A stretch of 64,000 nucleotides of DNA from Martinezella tropici. GTDB lineage: Bacteria; Pseudomonadota; Alphaproteobacteria; Rhizobiales; Rhizobiaceae. The stretch spans positions 248,001 through 312,000 of the forward strand of contig NZ_VNIP01000009.1 in the NCBI RefSeq assembly GCF_008370325.1, in the 5' to 3' direction. Position numbers and translations under genes: made by a program. Numbering within the stretch: the first letter of the stretch is position 1; each line of letters starts with the position of its first letter. The notes under the pieces are model-generated. The model saw nothing but the letters and a program-made list of their open reading frames with translations. It ran no database searches and had not been told where the DNA came from. This document shows, piece by piece, positions 7,646-15,637 of this stretch.

Positions 7646-8329
7646 TCACGCCGTCTTGAAATGCGGCAGTGCACGGGAGCGTCGCTCGACGCTCGGGAGA
7701 ACGGCTTCCATCTTTGGAAGCAGGTCGGAAAAATCGTCGAAACCGACATAGGGAATGCCGTTTTCCTTGCAGTAATCGACAAGCTTGGCCTTGGCGAAAA
7801 CGAGGTCGACCTTGTCGGAAACGCAGAAGTCGCTGCGCCCGTCGCCGATGTAGACCTGCAGGTCGTTGCTATCGACAACGCGGCATTTGCAGACACCGGC
7901 ACCGGACACGCAGCCGGTTGCCGTAAACGGCGGAAACAGCGAATAGGATTCGCGGCCCTGGGAGACGCTACAGGTGAGTACGTTGGCGATGACCGGCAGG
8001 CCGTCTACGCCGTGGCGTGCCAGGATGCGTCGGATGAAATAATCGACGCCGTCACTGACGACGGTAACGGGCAGGTCGCTACGGCGGCAAAAGGACAGGA
8101 AGCCTTCGAAACCCGGATCGATCGACAGCGTGTCGAGAAACTGGTCGAGCTCGGATCTGGTGGCGTCGATGAGGGCGATCTGCCGGCGCATGCATTCGCC
8201 GGAGCCGATCAATCCCTGTTTCCACAGCCGCTCTATGTCTTCCCACTCGGCACCGGCGAAACTGGACAAAACCATATCCGTCGCGTCTTCGATGGATATG
8301 GTTCCATCAAAATCGCAAAACACCCGCAT
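7646..8329 (-). CDS. HAD-IB family phosphatase, MtnX/phosphoserine-phosphatase-like
   Basis: 227 residues from the ATG at 8329 (MRVFCDFDG); the frame extends upstream to 8368 but this ATG is directly followed by the catalytic motif. HAD motif I is DFDGT with Asp6 and Asp8, motif II is VSDG at 91-94, and motif IV is GDGRSD at 162-167. A helical cap lies between motifs I and II, as in phosphoserine phosphatase and MtnX. A Cys-rich patch (GAGVCKC) in the middle is unusual. It is the first gene of the operon, and the operator-like repeat box at 8393-8415 lies just upstream. It probably dephosphorylates a small metabolite used by the following enzymes. Confidence 0.82.
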   Translation of the reverse strand: MRVFCDFDGTISIEDATDMVLSSFAGAEWEDIERLWKQGLIGSGECMRRQIALIDATRSELDQFLDTLSIDPGFEGFLSFCRRSDLPVTVVSDGVDYFIRRILARHGVDGLPVIANVLTCSVSQGRESYSLFPPFTATGCVSGAGVCKCRVVDSNDLQVYIGDGRSDFCVSDKVDLVFAKAKLVDYCKENGIPYVGFDDFSDLLPKMEAVLPSVERRSRALPHFKTA

Positions 8330-8392
8330 GAAATACCCTTTCGCCGTATCCTGAGTTGCGTCTAACAACCTCAGATGAGCCGTGCATGAGGG

Positions 8393-8415
8393 GAAAATGA
8401 TGCGAAAATGAAAAT
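8393..8415 (-). promoter_or_regulatory. Direct-repeat box GAAAAT (candidate response-regulator site)
   Basis: On the plus strand GAAAAT occurs at 8393-8398, 8404-8409 and 8410-8415; on the operon strand these read ATTTTC. The first two are exactly 11 bp apart, one helical turn, the arrangement used by OmpR-type regulators. It sits in the 103 bp gap between the kinase gene stop (8433) and the HAD phosphatase start (8329). Binding by the adjacent regulator is an inference. Confidence 0.45.
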
Positions 8416-8432
8416 CGGGGTTGTGTTGGCTT

Positions 8433-9809
8433 TTAGCTCAACGGCAATCTTAGATCGACCTGAAGGCCATTCCCCCAACGCGGCGTGGAAAGCTCCACCG
8501 CAGCTGAGAGGCGGTCGGCCGTATCCGCGACGATGGCAAGGCCGAGCCCGGCCCCTTCCGTATGAAGCGTGTTGAGCCGATAGAAGCGCTGGAACACGGC
8601 CTCCCTCTCATGCGGCGGAATGCCGGAACCGCTGTCGCTGATGGAGATGCGGCCAAAACTCTCCTCCGATGAAATCGAAACTCTGATCTCCCCGCCGACG
8701 GGCGTGTATTTGATGGCGTTATCAAGCAGATTCGTCACCATCATGCGCATCAGCGATTCATCGGTCCTGACCTGGACCTTTTCGTCCCCCTCCAACACCA
8801 CGTCGAGCTCTCGGTCCGTGATGATATTGCCGAATTCGGCGATCAGCGACGCGACCCAATGGTAAAGCGTCACGGAGGTCAGATTGAGGGGATGATGGCT
8901 GACCCTGGCAAGCCGAAGCAACTGCTCGATCAGGTGGATGGTGCGGTTGTTGCTGGCGACGAGATCGGAAATGATCGCCTGCCGCTCGTGGTCGCTGTCG
9001 CTATTTTCGAGCATGCGCAGCAGAAGCTTCACGCTTGCCTGCGGCGTACGCAGCTGATGCGCGGCAAGATCGGAGAAACGGCGCTCCAACGTCAGCGACT
9101 GGCCGAGTTTTTCCAACAGCTGGTTGATCGAGCGGCCGAGCGGCAGCAGATCGCGCGGCAGGCCTTCCACGGGAATGGCCGAGAGATCGTCCGGCGACCG
9201 CGTGCGGATCTGCCGCACGAGCCCGTGGATCGTGCGCAGGCCGCTGTTGATGCCGAGCCAGATGAGAAAGGCGATGACGGGCACCAGCATCAGCAGCGGA
9301 AAGAAGAGATTGAGCAGGATGTTGGAGACGAGCGTTTCGCGAAGCGCGATCTTCTCGCCAAGCTCGATCACGATGGTGGTGTTCGGGATCGGCAGCGAAT
9401 AGACGCGCCACTCGTCGCCGCCATAGGTCAGGGTCGTGAACCCGACCTTCTGCTGCGGGACGTCGGACAGGAAGGCCGTGCTGCTGTAGAAACGGATGCT
9501 GCCGTCGACCCAGGCCCGAAACATGTGGGCATCCGCATAATCGTCGGCGTCTTCGTTGAAAGCCAGCTGATTATCCATGTTGAAGTCGATGTCGTCGATC
9601 TGCTTTGCCGCGTGGCTCGGATTTTTCTCCAACGGCCGGCGCAGCAGGCTCCAGATCACATTGGCATCGTCGATCAGCTGGGCATCGTAGATATTGTCGA
9701 TTTCCCGCGTCGCGCTGTTGAAGGCGAAGGCGGCGATCACGACGATCGTCACCACGACGACGGGCGCGATGCGCAGAAACAGTTTGCGGGTAAGCGTGGA
9801 ATTGTTCAT
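8433..9809 (-). CDS. Sensor histidine kinase, QseC/PmrB-like
   Basis: 458 residues. The first membrane helix is about residues 12-31 and the second about 165-187, enclosing a periplasmic sensor of some 130 residues. Residues 72-93 of the sensor contain nine acidic residues, a cluster reminiscent of the cation- or peptide-sensing patch of PhoQ. A HAMP-like linker follows, then the dimerisation helix with His251 in AAHQLRTP, the N box NLLDNAIKYTP, and the G boxes SDSGSGIPP and GAGLGLAI. The start overlaps the response regulator stop by ATGA. Together with the regulator it probably controls the operon that follows. The ligand is unknown. Confidence 0.9.
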   Translation of the reverse strand: MNNSTLTRKLFLRIAPVVVVTIVVIAAFAFNSATREIDNIYDAQLIDDANVIWSLLRRPLEKNPSHAAKQIDDIDFNMDNQLAFNEDADDYADAHMFRAWVDGSIRFYSSTAFLSDVPQQKVGFTTLTYGGDEWRVYSLPIPNTTIVIELGEKIALRETLVSNILLNLFFPLLMLVPVIAFLIWLGINSGLRTIHGLVRQIRTRSPDDLSAIPVEGLPRDLLPLGRSINQLLEKLGQSLTLERRFSDLAAHQLRTPQASVKLLLRMLENSDSDHERQAIISDLVASNNRTIHLIEQLLRLARVSHHPLNLTSVTLYHWVASLIAEFGNIITDRELDVVLEGDEKVQVRTDESLMRMMVTNLLDNAIKYTPVGGEIRVSISSEESFGRISISDSGSGIPPHEREAVFQRFYRLNTLHTEGAGLGLAIVADTADRLSAAVELSTPRWGNGLQVDLRLPLS

Positions 9810-10474
9810 CGCTCGATCATGTAGCCGACGCCGCGGATCGACTTGATGAAATCGGTGCCGAGCTTCTTGCGCAGATTGTAGATCGTTACTTCGATCGTGT
9901 TGCTCTCGACGGTATTTTCGGCGTCGTAAAGCGCATATTCGATATCGTTCTTCGTCACGTAGCGGCCGCTGCGCTCCATCAGCAGCTTCAGCAAATGGAA
10001 TTCCTTGGCCGTGGTATGTACCTGAACACTACCCTTGCGGGCGACCATGGCCGACGGATCGACCTCCACCTCGCCGCACCGGATGACGCTTTCGGTGCGC
10101 CCGTCGCGCCGGCGGATGAGCGCGCGCAGGCGCGCCAGCAGCTCATCGAGATCGAAGGGTTTGACCAGATAGTCGTCGGCGCCCTCGTCGAGACCCTCGA
10201 CCTTCTGGCGCACGGAATCCATCGCCGTCAGCAGCAGTACGGGCACGGAATTCCCCCGCTGCCGGATGCGCCGCAACACTTCCATGCCACTGAGCTGCGG
10301 CAGATTGATATCGAGGACGATCGCCGCGAAATGCGAATTCTCCGCCGCCTCCAGCCCGGACTCGCCGTCGCGCATCCAGTCGACGCCGTAGGCATGCTTT
10401 TCCAAGGCCTTCTTGAGCGATGATCCGAGGATATTGTCGTCTTCAACAAGCAGAACCCGCACGACCAACCTCAT
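9806..10474 (-). CDS. OmpR/PhoB-type response regulator
   Basis: 222 residues. The receiver domain has acidic residues at 11-13 (VEDD), the phosphoacceptor Asp55 (LDINLPQ), Thr83 and Lys105 (LVKPF). The C-terminal winged helix contains TTAKEFHLLKLLM and ends in the RGVGYMIER wing typical of the OmpR class. The ATG at 10474 is used here; a GTG twelve bases inside would place VRVLLVEDD first, as in many relatives. The stop overlaps the kinase start. No sign of a defective residue. It is the probable activator of the downstream lipid operon. Confidence 0.92.
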   Translation of the reverse strand: MRLVVRVLLVEDDNILGSSLKKALEKHAYGVDWMRDGESGLEAAENSHFAAIVLDINLPQLSGMEVLRRIRQRGNSVPVLLLTAMDSVRQKVEGLDEGADDYLVKPFDLDELLARLRALIRRRDGRTESVIRCGEVEVDPSAMVARKGSVQVHTTAKEFHLLKLLMERSGRYVTKNDIEYALYDAENTVESNTIEVTIYNLRKKLGTDFIKSIRGVGYMIER

Positions 10475-10632
10475 TTAGCGAATTTCATAGCCGATGTGAG
10501 CCGCAATGAAGCGGCCATGTGGCAAAGCTATGACGGATCATTTCCACCTGGCAAGAGCCGCGAGAAAAGCCCGTCGGCCCATCGGACGACGCGCCGGCAA
10601 GCCAGAAGGGCGAAATCACCCTGCCGGCAACG

Positions 10633-11490
10633 TCAAAGCCGTGCATCGATCAGGCATTCGGCGAGGTGCATTTTGGCCGGATTTCGATCGGGCGACTGCA
10701 ATATGCCGATCTCGCGATAGAAGGTTTCTCCGGCGAGCGACACCACGCGCACCGGCGCGGCAGGAGGCGGGCTGCCATCAACGATCGGCAGGAGCGCCAC
10801 GCCCAACCCGCATGCGACCAGAGCCGACATCCCGGCTATATCGTCAATCTCGATCGCCTCGTTGGGATCGATCGAGTGTGCCCGCAGAAACCGATCGACT
10901 TGCCGCCCTCCAAAGGAGCCGCGGTCATAACGGATGAAGGGCTGTTCTCTCAACAATGTCCGCCAATCGTCGCCCTCCAGCGATTCTGGAACCGCCAGTA
11001 CATAAGGCTCACGCAGCAGAGGCTGCCATGCGAGGTTCTTCGGCAGGCCGAAAGGCGGCTCGATGAGGACCGCCAGATCGAGCTCGCCCGCATCGATCAA
11101 ATCGAGCAAATGAAGAGAAACGCCGGGAACGATACGAATGCGGGTGTTCGCAAACCGCTGCCGAAACGGCACGAGGGATCGCGCAAGGATCGCGGACTGA
11201 ACCGAGGCGATGGCGCCGATACGGAGTTGACCACCGGACGTGTCATCGGCGGGATCGGCGATATGGTCGAACATCGCGATAATGGTTTTGGCCCGCTCGA
11301 GTGTTCTCGAGCCGGCAGCGTTCAACATCGCGGAACGGCCTGTCCGCTCGAACAACGTCACGCCAAGCCTTTCCTCAAGCCGTTTCATCTGGCCGCTGAC
11401 CGCAGCCTGGGTGAGTCCGATCCGCTCCCCCGCGGCGGCAAATGTCCCAAAGCGGGCGACCGCGACCAAGGTTTTAAGTTCCGGAATCAT
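10633..11490 (-). CDS. LysR-family transcriptional regulator
   Basis: 285 residues. Residues 1-60 form the winged helix-turn-helix (VARFGTFAAAGERIGLTQAAVSGQMKRLEERLG), followed by a two-lobed effector-binding domain starting near GGQLRIGAIASVQ. It is transcribed away from the VOC-family gene at 11594, the usual layout in which a LysR protein controls its neighbour. The 103 bp between them holds an inverted repeat at 11532-11546. A further 158 bp separates its stop from the response regulator start, in which I see no clear gene. Effector unknown. Confidence 0.88.
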   Translation of the reverse strand: MIPELKTLVAVARFGTFAAAGERIGLTQAAVSGQMKRLEERLGVTLFERTGRSAMLNAAGSRTLERAKTIIAMFDHIADPADDTSGGQLRIGAIASVQSAILARSLVPFRQRFANTRIRIVPGVSLHLLDLIDAGELDLAVLIEPPFGLPKNLAWQPLLREPYVLAVPESLEGDDWRTLLREQPFIRYDRGSFGGRQVDRFLRAHSIDPNEAIEIDDIAGMSALVACGLGVALLPIVDGSPPPAAPVRVVSLAGETFYREIGILQSPDRNPAKMHLAECLIDARL

Positions 11491-11531
11491 GATTCATAAT
11501 TTTTCCTATGCCTCAGCATCACTATATACAG

Positions 11532-11546
11532 TTTTTCATAGAAAAA
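11532..11546. promoter_or_regulatory. Inverted repeat between LysR and VOC genes
   Basis: TTTTTC at 11532-11537 and GAAAAA at 11541-11546 form a 6 bp inverted repeat around ATA, inside an AT-rich stretch between divergent starts at 11490 and 11594. It is a plausible LysR-type site or promoter element but the pattern is short. Confidence 0.3.
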
Positions 11547-11593
11547 ATGTATCTTACCTTTGCTGCATCAAGTTCGCACGTCAGGAGACGATC

Positions 11594-12022
11594 ATGAGCG
11601 CAGCACCCCTCCATCCGTTTCATCTTGCTTTCCCCGTCAACGATCTTGCCGCGGCGCGTACTTTCTACAGCGGCCTTCTCGGCTGCCCCGAAGGCCGAAG
11701 CTCGCCCGACTGGATCGATTTCAATTTCTACGGCCACCAGATCGTCGCCCATTTGGCGCCGGCCGAAACCGGGGAAGTGGCCGCGAATGCCGTCGATGGT
11801 CACGGCGTTCCCGTCCGCCATTTCGGCGTGGTTCTGTCTATGGAGGAATGGGAAGCGGCGGCCGAGAAGCTGACGAAGGCCAACATCGATTTCGTCATCA
11901 AGCCCTATATCCGATTCCGCGGCGAGCCCGGAGAGCAGGCGACCATGTTCTTCAAGGATCCGAGCGGCAACGCCATCGAGATGAAGGCCTTTGCCGACAT
12001 CAACAGCTTGTTTGCCAAATAG
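11594..12022 (+). CDS. VOC (glyoxalase/dioxygenase) superfamily protein
   Basis: 142 residues from the ATG at 11594, with AGGAGA at 11583-11588 as ribosome site; the frame runs open from 11240 but earlier starts lie inside the LysR gene. It begins with PFHLAFPVNDLAAARTFYSGLLG and ends with FKDPSGNAIEMKAF, the two halves of a VOC metal-binding module with a His near residue 9 and a Glu near 132. The family covers glyoxalases, fosfomycin-resistance enzymes and extradiol dioxygenases; this one is closest to uncharacterised glyoxalase-like proteins. Its divergent LysR neighbour probably controls it. Confidence 0.83.
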   Translation: MSAAPLHPFHLAFPVNDLAAARTFYSGLLGCPEGRSSPDWIDFNFYGHQIVAHLAPAETGEVAANAVDGHGVPVRHFGVVLSMEEWEAAAEKLTKANIDFVIKPYIRFRGEPGEQATMFFKDPSGNAIEMKAFADINSLFAK

Positions 12023-12037
12023 ACACACAGCGCTTGC

Positions 12038-12080
12038 GATATGGGCATCCCTGGCCTTGGCACGGCGCGATGCCCATATC
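12038..12080. terminator. Perfect 12 bp inverted repeat between convergent genes
   Basis: GATATGGGCATC at 12038-12049 pairs with GATGCCCATATC at 12069-12080. It lies between the ends of the VOC gene (12022) and the MocR gene (12094), so it could stop transcription from both sides. No long U tract follows, so the terminator call is moderate. Confidence 0.5.
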
Positions 12081-12093
12081 CCCTATTGGTTGC

Positions 12094-13545
12094 CTAGACC
12101 CCGGTCGAACCAATAGCATCGACGGCCCGATCGCGCATCCTCAGCTTGCCCATGGCCGCCTCCAGCACGGCGAAGATCCGTGCATCGGTCGCCTGCGCTA
12201 CATTGAAGCGCATGAAACGGCTCGCTGTGTCGGAAACGCTGAAGGCATTGCCAGGCGCTAGAATGATGCCCTCGGCAAGGCAGGCGCGAGCGACATCGGC
12301 CGCATCCAGGTCTTCGGGCAGCCGGCACCAGAGAAACATGCCCGCCTGCGGCTTGAGCCAGGGAACGATGCCGATGGCCTCAAGGCGTGCCGCCACCTCG
12401 GCCATGGTCCTTGCAAGCCGGACCCGCAGGGCTTCGACATGCTTGCGATAACTGCCGTCCTTCAATGCCAGATAAACGAGTTCCGCCGACAATTGCCCGC
12501 AACTGAAACTGCTGGCGACCTTGAGATCGACGAGGCCGTCGATCCAGTCCGGTTTGGTGGCGATAAAGCCGCAGCGCACGGAGGCCGAAAGGGTCTTCGA
12601 AAAACTGCCGATATGAATCACCCTGTCGAGCCCGTCATAGGCGGCGAGACGCGGCGCCGGAACAGTCTCGAAATCGGCGAAGATATCGTCCTCGATGATG
12701 ATCAGCCCAAAAGCATCCGCAAGCTTCAGCAGCCGATGCGCCGTCACGGGCGAAAGTGCTGCACCGGTCGGGTTATGAATGGCTGAATTGGTGATGTAGA
12801 GCCGGGGCTTATGTCGTTCGAGGGCCTGACCGAACAGCTCGATATCCGGCCCCGTGGGGGTGAACGGCACCGAGACGACATTGGCGCGATGCGCCCGCAG
12901 CAGCGCATGAAAATTGAAATAGCAGGGATCGTCCACCAGCACGGTATCGCCGGGCTCGAGCAGAAAGCGGCAGAGGAGATCGATCGCCTGCGTGCCGGAC
13001 TCCGTCAACATGATCTGGTCCGGAGGCGCGATTATGCCATGTTCGCCGAGACGCCTGGCGAGCAGCTGCCGCAACGGCGGCAGGCCGAGCGGCGTCCCAT
13101 AATTGGCAAGCGCCCCCATATCGCCGCGCGCCAGTGTCCGCATCGCGCGGCGCAAGGCCGTCTGCGGCAGCCAGGATGGGGGAAGCCAGCCACAGCCCGG
13201 CTTCAAAGCATCGTCGCCGACCTCGAGCGATTGCCGCGAGATCCAAAGCGGATCGACATTACGATCCGATCTTGTCCCGGTCTCGGTGAGCGACAACGGC
13301 GGTAATGGTCCGCAGACGTAAAAACCCGAGCCCGGGCGCGAACGGATCGTGCCCTCTGCGGCGAGCCGCTCATAGGCCTCGACCACGGTGGAAACCGAAA
13401 CCTGCATCGTCTTGGCGAAACCACGCACGGAGGGGAGCCGCGCACCCGGCGCCAGGCTGCGGCTGGCGATCCGGTCGGAAATCGCCGCCATCACCCCTTC
13501 GATCCGCGTACTTCCGCCAATGCCGGCTGTCGAGATATTGTCCAT
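12094..13545 (-). CDS. MocR/PdxR-type GntR regulator with aminotransferase domain
   Basis: 483 residues from the ATG at 13545; the frame runs further to 13614 through the intergenic region. Residues 12-75 form a GntR winged helix (RLPSVRGFAKTMQVSVSTVVEAYERL). The rest is a fold type I aminotransferase domain with NPTG near 258-261, Asp286 in IIIEDD, and the PLP lysine Lys317 in GSFSKTLS. MocR proteins bind PLP or a PLP-amine adduct and usually control a divergent transporter or metabolic gene; here that is the DMT exporter at 13655. Two near-identical 10 bp direct repeats lie just upstream. The amine effector is unknown. Confidence 0.9.
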   Translation of the reverse strand: MDNISTAGIGGSTRIEGVMAAISDRIASRSLAPGARLPSVRGFAKTMQVSVSTVVEAYERLAAEGTIRSRPGSGFYVCGPLPPLSLTETGTRSDRNVDPLWISRQSLEVGDDALKPGCGWLPPSWLPQTALRRAMRTLARGDMGALANYGTPLGLPPLRQLLARRLGEHGIIAPPDQIMLTESGTQAIDLLCRFLLEPGDTVLVDDPCYFNFHALLRAHRANVVSVPFTPTGPDIELFGQALERHKPRLYITNSAIHNPTGAALSPVTAHRLLKLADAFGLIIIEDDIFADFETVPAPRLAAYDGLDRVIHIGSFSKTLSASVRCGFIATKPDWIDGLVDLKVASSFSCGQLSAELVYLALKDGSYRKHVEALRVRLARTMAEVAARLEAIGIVPWLKPQAGMFLWCRLPEDLDAADVARACLAEGIILAPGNAFSVSDTASRFMRFNVAQATDARIFAVLEAAMGKLRMRDRAVDAIGSTGV

Positions 13546-13547
13546 CC

Positions 13548-13593
13548 GTACTGCACCTTCAACCATAACAGTTCGCGCGAATTGTACTGTACC
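13548..13593. promoter_or_regulatory. Spaced direct repeats upstream of the MocR gene
   Basis: GTACTGCACC at 13548-13557 and GTACTGTACC at 13584-13593 are 10 bp repeats with one mismatch, start to start 36 bp. GabR, the model MocR protein, binds two direct repeats separated by 34 bp, so this is a good operator candidate for the regulator and its divergent transporter gene. ACAGT and ACTGT also form a short inverted repeat at 13568-13590. Confidence 0.5.
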
Positions 13594-13654
13594 GTCTCTG
13601 GATTGAGCAGGCAAATGCGCCGATACCCGCGAACATCAAGAAGGAGCATGTGCG

Positions 13655-14518
13655 ATGGACAAAACGACAACGGGATGGATCTACGGTTTGACGGGAGTGG
13701 TCATCTTCAGCGGCTCGCTGCCGGCGACGCGGGTGGCCGTCATGGATTTCGATCCGCTATTCCTGACCGTCGCGCGCGCCGTGATCGCCGGCCTGCTGGG
13801 TCTTTGCCTCCTGCTCGCCTTTCGTGAGAAGCGCCCGGCTCGCGGCGATATCACCGCGCTCGCCATCGTCGCCCTCGGCTGCGTGGTCGGCTTTCCTCTG
13901 CTGACCGCACTGGCGCTGAAGCACGTCACCTCGGCGCATTCGATCGTCTTCATCGGCCTGCTGCCGCTGGCAACGGCAATCTTCGGCGTGCTGCGCGGCG
14001 GCGAGCGGCCACGGCCGGCTTTCTGGATATTCTCCGCTCTCGGCAGCGCACTCGTCAGCGGCTATGCCCTGGCACAGGGCGTGTCGGCCTCGCCGGTCGG
14101 CGATCTCCTGATGCTTGCAGCCGTTCTCGTCTGCGGCCTTGGCTATGCCGAAGGCGCGGTGCTCTCTCGTCGGCTCGGCGGCTGGCAGGTTATCTGCTGG
14201 GCGCTGGTCCTGTCCCTGCCTGTTACCATCGCGCTCTGCGTCGTGACCATGCCGCACAGCATCGACGGCATCGGCCGCCCGGCCTGGCTCGGTCTTACCT
14301 ATGTCTCGCTCTTCAGCATGCTGATCGGCTTCGTCTTCTGGTACCGAGGATTGGCGCAGGGCGGCATCGCGGCCGTCGGCCAGCTGCAATTCCTGCAACC
14401 TTTTTTCGGATTCGCGCTTGCGGCGGCACTGCTCAAGGAAAGCGTCAGCTGGTCGATGCTCGCCGTCACGATCGCCGTCGTCGGCTGTGTCGCCGGTGCC
14501 CGAAAATTCGCGCGCTGA
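13655..14518 (+). CDS. DMT-superfamily (EamA) exporter
   Basis: 287 residues with about ten hydrophobic helices in two EamA halves, roughly residues 8-135 and 150-282. The second half contains the typical SLFSMLIGFVFWYRGLAQGG and LQPFFGFALAAALLKESV. RhaT/YddG-like members export amino acids, purines or drugs. It is divergent from the MocR regulator, so its substrate is probably an amino acid or amine whose PLP adduct is sensed by that regulator; this is inference from arrangement. Confidence 0.85.
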   Translation: MDKTTTGWIYGLTGVVIFSGSLPATRVAVMDFDPLFLTVARAVIAGLLGLCLLLAFREKRPARGDITALAIVALGCVVGFPLLTALALKHVTSAHSIVFIGLLPLATAIFGVLRGGERPRPAFWIFSALGSALVSGYALAQGVSASPVGDLLMLAAVLVCGLGYAEGAVLSRRLGGWQVICWALVLSLPVTIALCVVTMPHSIDGIGRPAWLGLTYVSLFSMLIGFVFWYRGLAQGGIAAVGQLQFLQPFFGFALAAALLKESVSWSMLAVTIAVVGCVAGARKFAR

Positions 14519-14553
14519 GCCATCAAGCCGAGCAAAAGCCTTGCCGCTTGACC

Positions 14554-14594
14554 TTATAAACCGATCGGTCTATTAGAAACCAATCGGTTTATAA
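14554..14594. promoter_or_regulatory. TetR-type operator, perfect 12 bp inverted repeat
   Basis: TTATAAACCGAT at 14554-14565 is the reverse complement of ATCGGTTTATAA at 14583-14594, with 17 bp between. The left arm also contains the internal palindrome ACCGATCGGT. It lies just upstream of the ribosome site of the NTF2-like gene (14605), whose partner is a TetR gene, so autoregulation of the two-gene unit is likely. Confidence 0.7.
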
Positions 14595-14604
14595 GGAGCC
14601 CGTC

Positions 14605-15069
14605 ATGCCAACCCCTCTCGTCCCGCCTTTCACCCGCGAAACCGCCATCGCCAAGGTCCGCATGGCCGAGGACGGCTGGAACAGCCGCGATCCGGAGCGT
14701 GTTTCCAAGGTCTATACGGAAGATAGCCAATGGCGGAACCGCGCCGAATTCCCACACGGGCGCAAAGAGATCGTCGAATTCCTGACGCGCAAATGGGCAA
14801 GGGAACTGGACTATCGGCTGATCAAGGAGCTCTGGGCCTTCGAGGGCAATCGCATCGCGGTGCGCTTCGCCTATGAATGGCGCGACGATAGCGGCCACTG
14901 GTTCCGCTCCTACGGCAACGAGAACTGGGAGTTCGATGCCGAAGGCCTGATGCAGCGCCGCTTTGCCTCTATCAACGACATGCCGATCAAGGCGGAAGAC
15001 CGGAAATTCCATTGGCCGCTCGGCCGCCGGCCGGACGACCATCCGGGCCTCTCCGAACTCGGCCTTTGA
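14605..15069 (+). CDS. NTF2-like protein of the DUF1348 family
   Basis: 154 residues. The WNSRDPERVSKVYTEDSQWRNR stretch and the end YGNENWEFDAEGLMQRRFASIND match the DUF1348/SnoaL-like cone-shaped fold, often found with a TetR regulator. The family's biochemical role is unclear; it may bind or isomerise a small hydrophobic compound. AAGGAG precedes the ATG. The TetR gene starts one base after its TGA, so both are cotranscribed behind the operator at 14554. Confidence 0.82.
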   Translation: MPTPLVPPFTRETAIAKVRMAEDGWNSRDPERVSKVYTEDSQWRNRAEFPHGRKEIVEFLTRKWARELDYRLIKELWAFEGNRIAVRFAYEWRDDSGHWFRSYGNENWEFDAEGLMQRRFASINDMPIKAEDRKFHWPLGRRPDDHPGLSELGL

Positions 15070-15070
15070 G

Positions 15071-15637
15071 ATGGTGCGCACCGTCTTCGAAAAACCCGAT
15101 GCCATTGCCCTTGTCGCCGAGGTCTTTCGCGAGCTTGGCTACGAAGGGGCGTCGATGAGCGAAATCACCGCCCGCACGAAACTGTCGAAAGGCAGCCTCT
15201 ATCACTTCTTCCCCGGCGGCAAGGAGGATATGGCGGCCGAGATCATGGCCCATATCGACAGCTGGTTCGTCACGGAAATGTTCCAGCCACTCGAGGAAGG
15301 TGAACCTCGCGCCGCCATTCTCAATATGTGGGAGACGACGGACAGCTATTTCCGCTCCGGCCGCCGCGTCTGCCTGATCGGTGCCTTCGCATTGGATGAG
15401 ACGCGCGATCGCTTTTCGAGCGCCATCCGGAGCTATTTTCACCGCTGGATCGAAGCGCTCGCCGGCGCGCTGAAGAGGGCCGGCCTGCCGCGCCTCGAGG
15501 CACGCGCGCTTGCCGAGGAAGCGGTTGTCGGTATCCAGGGCGCGTTGACGCTCGCCAGGGCGCTGGGGGACGAGACGATTTTCGGGCGAATGCTGGAGAG
15601 GCTGAAGAAGCGCGTGGAGGCTGCGCTGGTGCGTTAA
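15071..15637 (+). CDS. TetR/AcrR-family regulator
   Basis: 188 residues from the ATG at 15071; an open frame runs in from 14963 inside the previous gene. The N-terminal helix-turn-helix is recognisable (GYEGASMSEITARTKLSKGSLYHFFPGGKEDM). The C-terminal ligand domain (FHRWIEALAGALKRAG) resembles the LmrA/YxaF-type C domain. It is the second gene of the DUF1348 pair. Its stop TAA at 15635-15637 overlaps the stop of the convergent LysR gene within TTAA. Confidence 0.9.
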   Translation: MVRTVFEKPDAIALVAEVFRELGYEGASMSEITARTKLSKGSLYHFFPGGKEDMAAEIMAHIDSWFVTEMFQPLEEGEPRAAILNMWETTDSYFRSGRRVCLIGAFALDETRDRFSSAIRSYFHRWIEALAGALKRAGLPRLEARALAEEAVVGIQGALTLARALGDETIFGRMLERLKKRVEAALVR

